DNA of 24,323 bases, taken from contig CAZMGG010000088.1 in NCBI GenBank assembly GCA_964565715.1, positions 1 through 24,323 of the forward strand, read 5' to 3'. A program made the translations under genes and the position numbers. How positions within the stretch are numbered: the stretch's first letter is position 1; the number at the start of each line of letters is the position of its first letter. This DNA is from CAZMGG01 sp964565715 (GTDB lineage Bacteria; Planctomycetota; UBA1135; UBA2386). Positions 16,654 to 24,183 of the stretch are shown here, in pieces. The notes beneath the pieces were generated by a model. It was given only the letters and a program-made list of their open reading frames with translations. It did no database searches and had not been told where the DNA came from.

Positions 16654-17478
16654 ATGGTCCCCGCCACCGGCCGCTCCCTCGGGCTGCTCTCCGTCGTCCT
16701 GCTCCTCGCCAGCGCCACCGCGCAGAAGCCGGGCGGCAAGGCCGAGACGCCCCGTTGGGATCGCTTCGCCGGGGGCATCGAGGCCAGCGTGCCGGGCGGC
16801 GACTGGGTCGTGCGCACGACGCTGGCGGCCGAGCAGTTGCCGAAGATGGTGGCCCGCATCGCCGAACTGCGGCCGTTCTACGAGGCGCACTTCGGCACGA
16901 AGCTGGGCAAGGGCTGGACGTTCGTCGTGCTCACCGACATGGGCCAGTACAACACCTATGCGCGGGAGACGTCGCGGGGTCGTCTGAATGTCCAGGGCCA
17001 ATGCCTGCGCGAGCAGAAGTCGGTGGTGGTGTGCGACTCGCAGCGCTACGGCTGGAACACGACGCTGAGTCATGAGTTCGCCCACGCCTACTATGACTGC
17101 AATGGCCCGATCTGGCTGCGCGAGGGCGTGGCGTCCCTGGTGGAGGTGGCCGAGGCCGACGGGAAGACGATGAGGATCCCGGTCAACGGACCACGGCGGA
17201 ACGGGCTCGTCACCTACCAGCAGAAGGGCCACTACGGTTCGATCCAGCACCTGCTGAAGGGCGAGCCAGAGCCCGACGGCTACGGTTACTCGTACGAGCA
17301 CGGCTGGAGCGTGCACTACTGGCTGTACGGCCTGGATGCCGCGAAGTACCGCGCGTTCCTGGCGGCGGTGCGCAGCAAGACCGGGCGCGACTTGTCGCCG
17401 GAGCTGGAGAAGGCGTTCGGCATGGACCTCGCGACCATGGACGCCCGCTGGCGGGAGTTCGTGGCGAAGCTCCAGTAG
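16654..17478 (+). CDS. Exported gluzincin-type metalloprotease-like protein (HEFAH)
   Basis: A 274-residue secreted protein with signal peptide 'MVPATGRSLGLLSVVLLLASATAQ'. The zinc motif HExxH is complete: His140-Glu141-Phe-Ala-His144, and the third ligand candidate is Glu157 in 'IWLREGVASLVE'. This matches the DUF1570 / peptidase-MA-like pattern (by family knowledge: collagenase-like or general secreted peptidases of Planctomycetes). The N-terminal half ('WVVRTTLAAEQLPKMVARIA', 'FYEAHFG', 'WTFVVLTDMGQYNTYA') is typical of the domain preceding the active site in that family. ATG 16654 begins the signal peptide exactly; an in-frame upstream start would add a Pro/Gln/Ser-rich leader. Two Cys pairs are possible in the mature part. 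It lies 91 bases upstream of the PKD/LamG gene on the same strand. Confidence 0.8.
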   Translation: MVPATGRSLGLLSVVLLLASATAQKPGGKAETPRWDRFAGGIEASVPGGDWVVRTTLAAEQLPKMVARIAELRPFYEAHFGTKLGKGWTFVVLTDMGQYNTYARETSRGRLNVQGQCLREQKSVVVCDSQRYGWNTTLSHEFAHAYYDCNGPIWLREGVASLVEVAEADGKTMRIPVNGPRRNGLVTYQQKGHYGSIQHLLKGEPEPDGYGYSYEHGWSVHYWLYGLDAAKYRAFLAAVRSKTGRDLSPELEKAFGMDLATMDARWREFVAKLQ

Positions 17479-17490
17479 CGGGGCCGGCGT

Positions 17491-17522
17491 GGGCAGGATC
17501 TGCTAAGGTATCCGGGCTGCCC
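17491..17522 (+). terminator. Imperfect hairpin after the HEFAH gene
   Basis: GGGCAG (17491-17496) pairs with CTGCCC (17517-17522), extended by GAT/ATC inside with a bulge. It starts 13 bases after the stop of the protease-like gene and precedes the PKD/LamG gene. There is no T-tract and the stem is imperfect, so this is tentative. Confidence 0.25.
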
Positions 17523-17569
17523 TCACCGCGCCTGCTCCGCCCCGGCCCCCTTCTCCCGGAGTCGAACCG

Positions 17570-19834
17570 ATGCAGACCCTTCGCACCGTGCTGCTGGTCG
17601 GCACGCTGGCTGCCACCGTTCTCGCGCAGAACACGCATGTGCTTCCCGACGGCTTCGCCGCCGCGGAGGGCAATGGCCTGAACGGCATCCCCTGGAACTA
17701 CCCGTCGGCGCGCGTCCAGTTCGCCTACGACAGCAGCCACTTCACCGGCGCGGCCACGCCGATCACCCAGCCGATCCTGATCCAGCGGCTGCGCTGGCGC
17801 GCCAACGGCTCGGCCACCGCCACCTGGACCGGCGGCAGCTATGGCCAGGTGCGCATCGACCTGTCCACCGCCGCCGTCGACCACGCCGCGGTGGTGCCCA
17901 CGTTCGCGCAGAACCACGGCCAGGACCGCACCACGGTCCACAATGGCCCGGTGACGGTGTCACCACAACCCACCGGTTTCGGCGTTCCCGGTCCCTGGTT
18001 CGTCGACGTGCCGCTGGCGCAACCCTTCTTCTACGACCCGAACGCCGGCGACCTGCTGATCGACATCGACACGCTCGGCACCTTCGCCGGTGGCACGAGC
18101 ACGCTGCTGGACCATGTGCAGGGCGGCCTGGCGCGGGCCTCGCGGGTGGCGGCGACGCTGACCTATGGCGGGGCCCAGGGCGGCGTGACGCTGGACGAGG
18201 CGGCGGTGGTGGAGGTCACCTACGTGGCCGCCAGTGGGCTGTACCCCCGCTTCACCGCCACACCGCAGGCCGGCACTTCGCCGCTGCTGGTGCAGTTCAC
18301 CGACCAGTCGTGGACCAGCGACCCGGGCGGCGTGCTCGCCCACCAGTGGGACTTCGACAACGATGGGATCATCGATTCGACCCTGCGGAACCCCAGCCAC
18401 ACCTACTCCGCCTGCGGCACCTACAGCGTGCGCCTGCTGGTGGTGGACGCCACCCACGGCTTCCAGACCCTGGTGCGTCCGGCGGCCGTGGTGGTGGACG
18501 CGATCGCGGCCGGTTTCACCGCCAACGTCCTGGCCGGCGTGGCGCCGCTGTTCGTGCAGTTCACCGACACCAGCAGCGGGCCGGTGACCACCTGGGCTTG
18601 GGATTTCAACGGCGACAACGTCGCCGATTCGACCCTGCAGCACCCACAATGGCCGTTTGCGACCGCCGGCGTCCACACCGTGGCGCTGACCGTCGGCAAC
18701 GGCTGCTTCAGCGACACCAGGATCCGCCAGGGCTACGTGGTGGTGATCGACCCGGCCAACCTGCCGCCGCCCCCGGACCTCCTGCAGTACCAGTTCAACG
18801 AGGTGCGGGGCCAGGAGCTGGCCAATACCGCGATCGCCGCCGCCTTCCCGGCCCGAGGCACCGTCGGCACGCCGCACTGGCAGGCCGATCCGGGCCGGGC
18901 GGCCTTCCGCGGCAACGAGCCGGGGGCGGGGATGCTGGGCTCGAGCAACGGCGTGGGCGCCACCAACCTGGTGGACACCGGCGGCAGCCTCACCGTCAGT
19001 GGCAGCATGACCGTGATGTGGTGGCAGCGGCAGACCGGCCTGCGCTCGGGCACCGCCTACGCCTGCGGCAGCAGCAGCGGCGCCGGTCCGCGGATGTACA
19101 TGCAGAGCAGCGGCATCCTGACCTACCGCGGCTCCAGCATCGGCAACTGCGACAGCACCAGCACGCCGAACTCCGGCGCCAACCTCGGCGTCTGGCTGCA
19201 TGTGGCGATGGTGGTGGACGACGCCGCCGGCACCGCCACCTGGCACTTCAACGGCATCGCTGATCCGCCGCGTGCCTTCACCGCCAACAGCCACAGCGCC
19301 GCGCTCACCAACTTCCACATCGGCTACGGCAGTTCGGCCACCACCGGCGTGTCGTCGTATCCGCCCTGGTTCGACATGGACGACTTCCGGATCTACGGCC
19401 GTGCCCTGTCGGCGGGCGAGATCCAGGCCGCCATCATCCTGGCGGAGACCCCCAGCGCCGGCCGGTTCGGCGGCTCCTGTCCCGGCCCGGGCGGCACGCC
19501 GTCGATCGGCACCACCGGCGTGCCGGTGCTGGGCACGCCGGGCTTCGGCATCACGCTGGCCGGCGCCGAGGACAACCGGCTCTGCGCGATGGTGCTGGGA
19601 CTGACGCCGCGCGCGTTCGGCACCTTCGACCTGAGCGGCCTGCTGGGGCCCGGTTGCCGGCTGGAGGTGGACTGGTACCTGGCGCTGTTCTACTTCACCG
19701 TGGGCGGGTCGGCGCTGCACACGATGCCGATCCCCAACAACCAGGTGCTGCGCGGCCAGCACCTGTACGCGCAATGGCTGGTGGCGGGCAGCACCGGCGC
19801 CGCCACCCAGGCGTTGGATCTGAACATCCGCTAG
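17570..19834 (+). CDS. Secreted multi-domain PKD/LamG protein with planctomycete-type C-terminal module
   Basis: A 754-residue extracellular or surface protein. Order: signal peptide 1-19 ('LLVGTLAATVLAQ'); an N-terminal beta-rich domain to about 220, with Thr/Gly/Asp-rich strands; PKD domain 1 at about 225-310, with 'WDFDNDGIIDSTLRNPSHTY' where the Dx[DN]xD run may bind calcium; PKD domain 2 at about 311-396 ('WAWDFNGDNVADSTLQHP'); a LamG/concanavalin-like jelly roll at about 400-625 ('WLHVAMVVDDAAG', 'FDMDDFRIYGRALSAGEIQA'); and a Gly/Pro-rich end, about 636-754, with 'FGGSCPGPGGTPSIGTTG'. That end module recurs in secreted proteins of Planctomycetota by my recollection and could be a sorting or surface tag. 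Start: ATG 17570 with GGAG at 17558-17561. The role is likely adhesion or polysaccharide binding; no catalytic residues are seen. Confidence 0.85.
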   Translation: MQTLRTVLLVGTLAATVLAQNTHVLPDGFAAAEGNGLNGIPWNYPSARVQFAYDSSHFTGAATPITQPILIQRLRWRANGSATATWTGGSYGQVRIDLSTAAVDHAAVVPTFAQNHGQDRTTVHNGPVTVSPQPTGFGVPGPWFVDVPLAQPFFYDPNAGDLLIDIDTLGTFAGGTSTLLDHVQGGLARASRVAATLTYGGAQGGVTLDEAAVVEVTYVAASGLYPRFTATPQAGTSPLLVQFTDQSWTSDPGGVLAHQWDFDNDGIIDSTLRNPSHTYSACGTYSVRLLVVDATHGFQTLVRPAAVVVDAIAAGFTANVLAGVAPLFVQFTDTSSGPVTTWAWDFNGDNVADSTLQHPQWPFATAGVHTVALTVGNGCFSDTRIRQGYVVVIDPANLPPPPDLLQYQFNEVRGQELANTAIAAAFPARGTVGTPHWQADPGRAAFRGNEPGAGMLGSSNGVGATNLVDTGGSLTVSGSMTVMWWQRQTGLRSGTAYACGSSSGAGPRMYMQSSGILTYRGSSIGNCDSTSTPNSGANLGVWLHVAMVVDDAAGTATWHFNGIADPPRAFTANSHSAALTNFHIGYGSSATTGVSSYPPWFDMDDFRIYGRALSAGEIQAAIILAETPSAGRFGGSCPGPGGTPSIGTTGVPVLGTPGFGITLAGAEDNRLCAMVLGLTPRAFGTFDLSGLLGPGCRLEVDWYLALFYFTVGGSALHTMPIPNNQVLRGQHLYAQWLVAGSTGAATQALDLNIR

Positions 19835-19952
19835 CCGGGGACCGGGCCCGGGCGACGAACTCGGTCCTCGGTCCCGTCGGTCGCCTCGCTATGCTCCGGC
19901 GCGGCGCGCGGGCGATCACCCCGGCCGCCACATCCCGAGACCAGGAACGAAC

Positions 19953-20177
19953 ATGGCCAAGAAGAGCAGCGGCGGCGGCGTCTATCGCGTGACGGAGATC
20001 ATCGGCACGAGCCCGACCTCGTGGGAGGACGCGGCGAAGATCGCCGTCGAGACCGCGGCCAAGACCCTGCGCGACCTGCGCGTGGCCGAGGTCGCCAAGC
20101 TCGACATGAAGATCGAGAACGGCAAGGTCGTCGCCTACCGCGCCCGCGTCATGCTGTCCTTCAAGTACGAAGGCTGA
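19953..20177 (+). CDS. Dodecin family flavin-binding/storage-type protein
   Basis: A 74-residue protein matching dodecins: small cytoplasmic proteins that assemble into hollow dodecamers. It has 'VYRVTEIIGTSPTSWEDAAK' (beta1 and helix start), 'TAAKTLRDLRVAEVAKLDMK' and 'IENGKVVAYRARVMLSFKYE', the full beta-alpha-beta-beta fold. The Trp that stacks on flavin in the 'LDWFEV' class is absent: the equivalent region reads 'LRVAEV', as in the other common subfamily whose ligand is less clear. AGGA at 19943-19946 precedes the ATG. The gene stands 118 bases after the PKD/LamG gene and ends 28 bases before a convergent stop. Flavin binding is therefore an inference from the family and not from a visible ligand residue. 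Confidence 0.9.
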   Translation: MAKKSSGGGVYRVTEIIGTSPTSWEDAAKIAVETAAKTLRDLRVAEVAKLDMKIENGKVVAYRARVMLSFKYEG

Positions 20178-20209
20178 GCGGCCGGAGCCGCGGCCCGCGC
20201 CGGCCTCAG
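20174..20209. terminator. Inverted repeat spanning both stop codons of dodecin and the convergent gene
   Basis: GGCCGG (20180-20185) pairs exactly with CCGGCC (20200-20205), and beyond a 2-base bulge CTGA (20174-20177) pairs with TCAG (20206-20209). The arms contain the dodecin TGA and the opposite gene's TGA. The loop of 14 bases holds a further GCCGCGGC palindrome. This could terminate both transcripts; no T-tract is present. Confidence 0.42.
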
Positions 20210-21261
20210 GTCCGGATCTGCACGCGGTTGGTGACGCCGAACCACGGCGGCGCCAGGCTGGCGTGCTGCAGGTGCAGGTCGAGGCCGGGCGGCAGCAGCG
20301 GCACCTGGGTGGTCCATTCCATCGGCCACGGGTTCCGCGAGGAGCCCGCCGATCGCGTCACCGTGCCCGGCGTCGTGAACAGGACCTCGGACAGCAGGTC
20401 GCAGGGCAGCGAGAGCGTGGCGGGCACCTGCCAGCGGATCGTGTCCGGTCGCGCGCTGACCAGGAACGCGCCGAAGTGGCCGAGGCCGGTGGCGCGCAGG
20501 GTCGAAAGGGCCTGCTGGGTGGCCGGGGGCAGCGCCAGGAGGTGATAGTCGCTGGCGTAGAACCCAACCATCGGCAGGATGGCCTCGTTGCCGCAGTCGC
20601 TGCCGTGGCTGCTGGCGGTGGCGAGCCACGGCACCAGGCCCAGGTCGAGGCCGAAGGCCTGCGGCGCGGACCAGCCCCAGCCCAGGTGGCGCACGCGCAT
20701 CCGCAGCGGGCCGTTGCGGAAGTCCCAGGCCCAGGCGGCGCGCCGTTCCAGGCCCGTGGTCGGGTTGCGCGGGTGGAAGGAGTCCAGCTCGATGGTGCCG
20801 TCGTTGCCGAGGTCGAGCTGGAAGCCGCGCGGGTCCGGGCTGTCGCCGGCGGAGCCGATGCGGGCGACGAGCGACGCGGCCGCGGTGGTGGGCCCGGTGA
20901 TCTCCAGCAGCAGGTCGGCGGTGGTGGTCGAGTTCTGCGCCCACGGCAACCAGGCATGGGCGCCGAGGCTCCAGCGCACGGCCTCGCCGGCCTGCGGCGG
21001 CTGCGGCGCCATCGTGAAGCTCGCCGCCGCAGGCCAGCCGGCGACGGTCACCGCGACGGTGGTCGTGGCGTCGGGCAGCGGGCCGGCCGGATGGGTGACC
21101 ACGGCGCCCGGCGTGCCGGCGGGCGCGTTGTCCCAGCGGGCCTCGATCGGCGCGAGCGCCGTCCAGCGCATGGCGTAGGGACTCTGAGAAGGGGCAGCGC
21201 CGGCAAGCGCTGCGGCGAGGATCGGCAGGAGCAACCCTGCGGGCGGGCGGGTGGCTTTCAT
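20206..21261 (-). CDS. Exported protein of unknown function
   Basis: I do not recognise a family. The 351-residue product has a clear signal peptide, 'MKATRPPAGLLLPILAAALA' with likely cleavage near residues 24-26 before 'SQSPYAMRW'. The mature part is beta-rich with little helix and many Trp, Pro and Gly residues. It includes 'FQLDLGNDGTIELDSFHP', a calcium-loop-like phrase, and 'FASDY'-like turns around 'GSDCGNEAILPMVGFYASDY'. Three Cys residues are visible, two close together around 'SDCGNEA' and 'LPCDLL'. No catalytic motif is seen. It may be one of the lineage-specific secreted beta-sandwich proteins. ATG 21261 starts the signal peptide; the frame is open far upstream, but that part is antisense to the acylase gene. 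The 117-base region upstream is shared with the divergent acylase gene. Confidence 0.75.
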   Translation of the reverse strand: MKATRPPAGLLLPILAAALAGAAPSQSPYAMRWTALAPIEARWDNAPAGTPGAVVTHPAGPLPDATTTVAVTVAGWPAAASFTMAPQPPQAGEAVRWSLGAHAWLPWAQNSTTTADLLLEITGPTTAAASLVARIGSAGDSPDPRGFQLDLGNDGTIELDSFHPRNPTTGLERRAAWAWDFRNGPLRMRVRHLGWGWSAPQAFGLDLGLVPWLATASSHGSDCGNEAILPMVGFYASDYHLLALPPATQQALSTLRATGLGHFGAFLVSARPDTIRWQVPATLSLPCDLLSEVLFTTPGTVTRSAGSSRNPWPMEWTTQVPLLPPGLDLHLQHASLAPPWFGVTNRVQIRT

Positions 21262-21290
21262 GGCCGGAACGTAGCACTGCGGCGGCTCGC

Positions 21291-21309
21291 GCCCCAGGTG
21301 GCCCCAGGT
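21291..21309. repeat. Short tandem repeat in the divergent acylase upstream region
   Basis: GCCCCAGGT occurs at 21291-21299 and again at 21301-21309, a period of 10 bases. It lies between the divergent starts at 21261 and 21379, about 70 bases before the acylase start. One helical turn spacing would suit a two-site protein contact, but two copies of 9 bases in GC-rich DNA can arise by chance. Confidence 0.25.
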
Positions 21310-21378
21310 CGCACGGCGCGCGCTTGCGCCGCGCGGCGCATCGTGTGAGGCTGGCGCTGCCAGCAACCTGGTCGTCCC

Positions 21379-23592
21379 ATGCCAAGAACCGCCCGCGCCG
21401 TGCCGTCCGCGCTCCTGCTCGCGCTGCCCTTCCTGTTCGCCGCCTGCCGGTCCGGGCCGGCGGTGCCAGCCGCCGGCGGCGAGACGGCGGCCTGGGCGGC
21501 GCGCGCGCAGCGTGTCACGATCACCCGCGACACCTGGGGCATCCCGCACATCCGGGCCCGGACCGACGCCGACGCGGTGTTCGGGCTGATGTACGCCCAG
21601 GCCGAGGACGACTTCCCGCGCATCGAGCGGAACTTCCTGCGCTCGCTGGGCCGCGAGGCCGAGGCCGATGGCGAACCGGCGATCTGGAGCGATCTTCGCA
21701 TGCGGCTGTTCATCGATCCGGACGAGCTGCGCGGCGAGTTCGAGCGCTCGCCGCGCTGGCTGCAGGACCTCATGACGGCTTGGGCCGACGGGCTCAACTG
21801 GTACCTGCACACGCATCCCGACGTGCGGCCGCTGGTGCTGACCCGGTTCGAGCCGTGGATGGCGCTGTCGTTCAGCGAGGGCAGCATCGGCGGCGACATC
21901 GAGAGCGTGTCGCTGGCGCGGATCGAGGCGTTCTACGGCGGGAAACCCATGGCCGCCGCCGAGCCAGACCCGCGCCATGCCAGCGAGCCGCCGGAGCCGC
22001 GCGGCAGCAACGGCATCGCGCTGGCGCCGTCCCGCACCGCGGCGGGCAGGGCGCTCTTGTGGATCAATCCGCACACCTCGTTCTACTTCCGCCACGAGGC
22101 CCACGTGACCAGCGACGAGGGGCTCGACGTCTACGGCGCGCTGACCTGGGGCCAGTTCTTCGTCTACCAGGGCTTCAATGCGAGTTGCGGCTGGATGCAC
22201 ACGTCGAGCGGCGTCGACAACATCGACGAGTGGCTGGAGACGGTGGAGAAGAAGGCGTCGGGGCTGAGCTACCGGCACGGCGAGCAGTGGCGCCGGGTGC
22301 AGAGCCGGACCGTGACGATCCGCTACCGCACCGCTTCGGGCATGGCCGAGCGCGAGTTCCCGACGCACCGCACGCACCACGGCCCGATCATAGGCGCGCA
22401 GGACGGCCGCTGGATCGCGGTCGGCCTGATGGAGCAGCCGCGGCAGGCGCTGATGCAGTCCTATCTGCGCACCAAGGCCCGCAACCTGGCCGAATGGAAG
22501 CGGGTGATGGAGCTGCACACCAACAGTTCCAACGACACCCTGTTCGCCGACGCCGAGGGCAACATCGCCTACTTCCACTCCAACTTCGTGCCGCGCCGCG
22601 ACCCGGCGTTCGACTGGACGAAGCCGGTGGACGGCAGCCTGCCCGCCGCCGACTGGCAGGGTGTGCACCGGCAGGACGAGGGGCCGAGCGTGGAGAACCC
22701 GGAGAACGGCTGGGTGATGAACACCAACAACTGGCCGTATTCGTGCGCCGGCGGCCACAGCAAGCCCAGCGACGCGTTCCCGGCCTACTACGACCGCAAC
22801 GGCGAGAACCCGCGCGGCGTGCACGCCCTGCAGCTCCTCGACAACGAGCGGCGCGACTGGACCCTGGAAGGGCTGATCCAGGCCGGCTTCGACCGGGCGC
22901 AGCCGGAGTTCGACGCGCAGATCCCGCAATTGCTGGCGGCCTTCGACGCGTTGCCGGCGGGCGACGCGCTGCGGCAGCGGCTCGGCGAGCCGATCGAGGT
23001 GCTGCGGGCGTGGGACCGCCGCTGGGGCGTGGACTCGGTCGGGCAGTCGCTGGCGGTGTTCTGGGCCGACGAGCTGTGGCGGCTGTCGGCGCGCGACGCG
23101 GAGCGGGCCCGGGTGACGGTCTACGCGGCGATGCGGAACGCGGCGCCGGAACGGCGGCTGCGGGCGCTCGGCACCGCCGTCGAGCGGCTCGCTGCGGACT
23201 TCGGCACCTGGCGGACGCCCTGGGGCGAGATCAACCGCTTCCAGCGGCTGTCGGGGGCGATCGAGCCGCGGCACGACGACCAGGCACCGAGCATCCCGGT
23301 GGGTTTCGCGTCGGCGCGCTGGGGTTCGCTGGCGTCGTTCGGCGTGCGCCGGCCGGACGGCTGCCGGCGGCTCTACGGCAGCAGCGGCAACAGCTTCGTC
23401 GCGGCGGTGGAGTTCGGGCCCGACGGTGTGCGGGCGCGGGCGGTCACCGCCGGCGGGCTGAGCGGCGACCCGGCGTCGTGCCACTTCGCCGACCAGGCGG
23501 TGCGCTATGCCGAGGGCGACCTGCGCGAGGTCTGGTTCGATCCGCGGCAGCTCGCCGGGAACATCGAGCGGATCTACCGGCCGGGGCTGTGA
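21379..23592 (+). CDS. Penicillin acylase family Ntn hydrolase, probable lipoprotein or periplasmic
   Basis: A 737-residue protein of the penicillin/cephalosporin/acyl-homoserine-lactone acylase family, autoprocessed amide hydrolases of the periplasm. The N-terminus 'LLALPFLFAACRSG' resembles a signal with Cys23 (weak lipobox, Phe at -3). The alpha-chain part shows 'VTITRDTWGIPHIRA' and 'GLMYAQAEDDFPRIER', both diagnostic. The beta-chain would begin at Ser210 in 'RGSNGIALAPSRTAAG', the catalytic N-terminal Ser; the linker before it is 'EPPEPR'. Later 'LLWINPHTSFYF', 'HHGPII', 'NSSNDTLFADAEGNIAYFHS' and 'YGSSGNSFVAAVEF' match the beta-chain core. The substrate may be an N-acyl amide, a peptide or an acyl-homoserine lactone; sequence alone cannot tell. 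It diverges from the unknown exported protein and converges with the sigma-like gene after 90 bases. Confidence 0.9.
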   Translation: MPRTARAVPSALLLALPFLFAACRSGPAVPAAGGETAAWAARAQRVTITRDTWGIPHIRARTDADAVFGLMYAQAEDDFPRIERNFLRSLGREAEADGEPAIWSDLRMRLFIDPDELRGEFERSPRWLQDLMTAWADGLNWYLHTHPDVRPLVLTRFEPWMALSFSEGSIGGDIESVSLARIEAFYGGKPMAAAEPDPRHASEPPEPRGSNGIALAPSRTAAGRALLWINPHTSFYFRHEAHVTSDEGLDVYGALTWGQFFVYQGFNASCGWMHTSSGVDNIDEWLETVEKKASGLSYRHGEQWRRVQSRTVTIRYRTASGMAEREFPTHRTHHGPIIGAQDGRWIAVGLMEQPRQALMQSYLRTKARNLAEWKRVMELHTNSSNDTLFADAEGNIAYFHSNFVPRRDPAFDWTKPVDGSLPAADWQGVHRQDEGPSVENPENGWVMNTNNWPYSCAGGHSKPSDAFPAYYDRNGENPRGVHALQLLDNERRDWTLEGLIQAGFDRAQPEFDAQIPQLLAAFDALPAGDALRQRLGEPIEVLRAWDRRWGVDSVGQSLAVFWADELWRLSARDAERARVTVYAAMRNAAPERRLRALGTAVERLAADFGTWRTPWGEINRFQRLSGAIEPRHDDQAPSIPVGFASARWGSLASFGVRRPDGCRRLYGSSGNSFVAAVEFGPDGVRARAVTAGGLSGDPASCHFADQAVRYAEGDLREVWFDPRQLAGNIERIYRPGL

Positions 23593-23682
23593 GGCCAGCG
23601 AACCGGTCGCACGGCAGGAGTCCACGTCGCCCTCCGCATCCCATGGGCGCAGTTCGTCGCAACCCTCGGGAATCGAGCCTGA

Positions 23683-24183
23683 TCAGCCTTTCCTGCGCCG
23701 CCCGCCCCGCAGTCGGACCAGCGCGCGATCGAGCAGGCGCCGGAGGGCGCTACGGTCCCGGCGGAGGGACCGCGCGATCTGGTGCAGGCTTGCGCCCCGA
23801 GAGACCCACCAGACGACTTCTCGTTGCTTGCGGGTCAGAAGCCGTCCACGGGTAGCGAGGATCCGTCCCAGGCTCCCGCGCGGGATCGGTTCCTTGTCCG
23901 AATCCGACCTTTCTGGCCACTTCCCATCTTCGTCCCCATCTGCGGGCAATCCAGTCGTCGTCTGCCGCTGCATCCGCACCAAGTGACGTGCTTCGTGCCG
24001 CCCTACGGTGCTGGCCCAGGCCTCGGGCCGCCGCGGTTCCGAGTCCCGTGCCAGCCGGTCGATGAAGCGGTCGGCAGTTCGGTCTGCGGCCTCGCGAGCG
24101 ATCCGCCTGTCGCCCACCTCTGCCGACGCAGCTCGCAGCGCCGCTCGCCAGACGCGTGCCCGGACCGTTCCGATGTCGTCCAC
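23683..24183 (-). CDS. Compact ECF-like RNA polymerase sigma factor
   Basis: A 166-residue DNA-binding protein with the two-domain layout of ECF sigma-70 factors. Residues about 30-73 ('EAADRTADRFIDRL', 'RRPEAWASTVGRHEARHLVR') resemble region 2, where 'PEAW' followed by a basic helix is common. An acidic linker (about 80-99) follows. Residues 117-158 ('LTRKQREVVWWVSRGASLHQ', 'IARSLRRDRSALRRLLDRAL') form region 4, a helix-turn-helix that reads the -35 element. The basic tail 'RGGRRRKG' is at the very end. GTG 24183 is chosen because GGAG sits 8 bases upstream and conserved sequence starts right after; an ATG at 24267 would add a Cys/His-rich leader. No anti-sigma gene is seen downstream within the window, and upstream lies outside it. 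A simple sigma-like response regulator cannot be excluded. Confidence 0.7.
   Translation of the reverse strand: MDDIGTVRARVWRAALRAASAEVGDRRIAREAADRTADRFIDRLARDSEPRRPEAWASTVGRHEARHLVRMQRQTTTGLPADGDEDGKWPERSDSDKEPIPRGSLGRILATRGRLLTRKQREVVWWVSRGASLHQIARSLRRDRSALRRLLDRALVRLRGGRRRKG

Noticed and set aside
17960..19774. 604-codon minus-strand frame opposite the PKD/LamG gene
   Set aside because: Val/Gly/His/Arg-rich antisense shadow without signal peptide or motif; the plus strand has clear domains.
21329..21338. GCCGCGCGGC palindrome upstream of the acylase gene
   Set aside because: Short GC palindromes are expected often in DNA of this composition; no second copy was seen.
23593..23682. Terminator between the acylase and the sigma-like gene
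   Set aside because: No stem longer than about 5 bp with a reasonable loop was found in this 90-base convergent gap.
21324..23855. 843-codon plus-strand frame overlapping the acylase in another frame
   Set aside because: Ala/Arg/Gly-rich frame-shifted shadow of the acylase gene with no recognisable domain.
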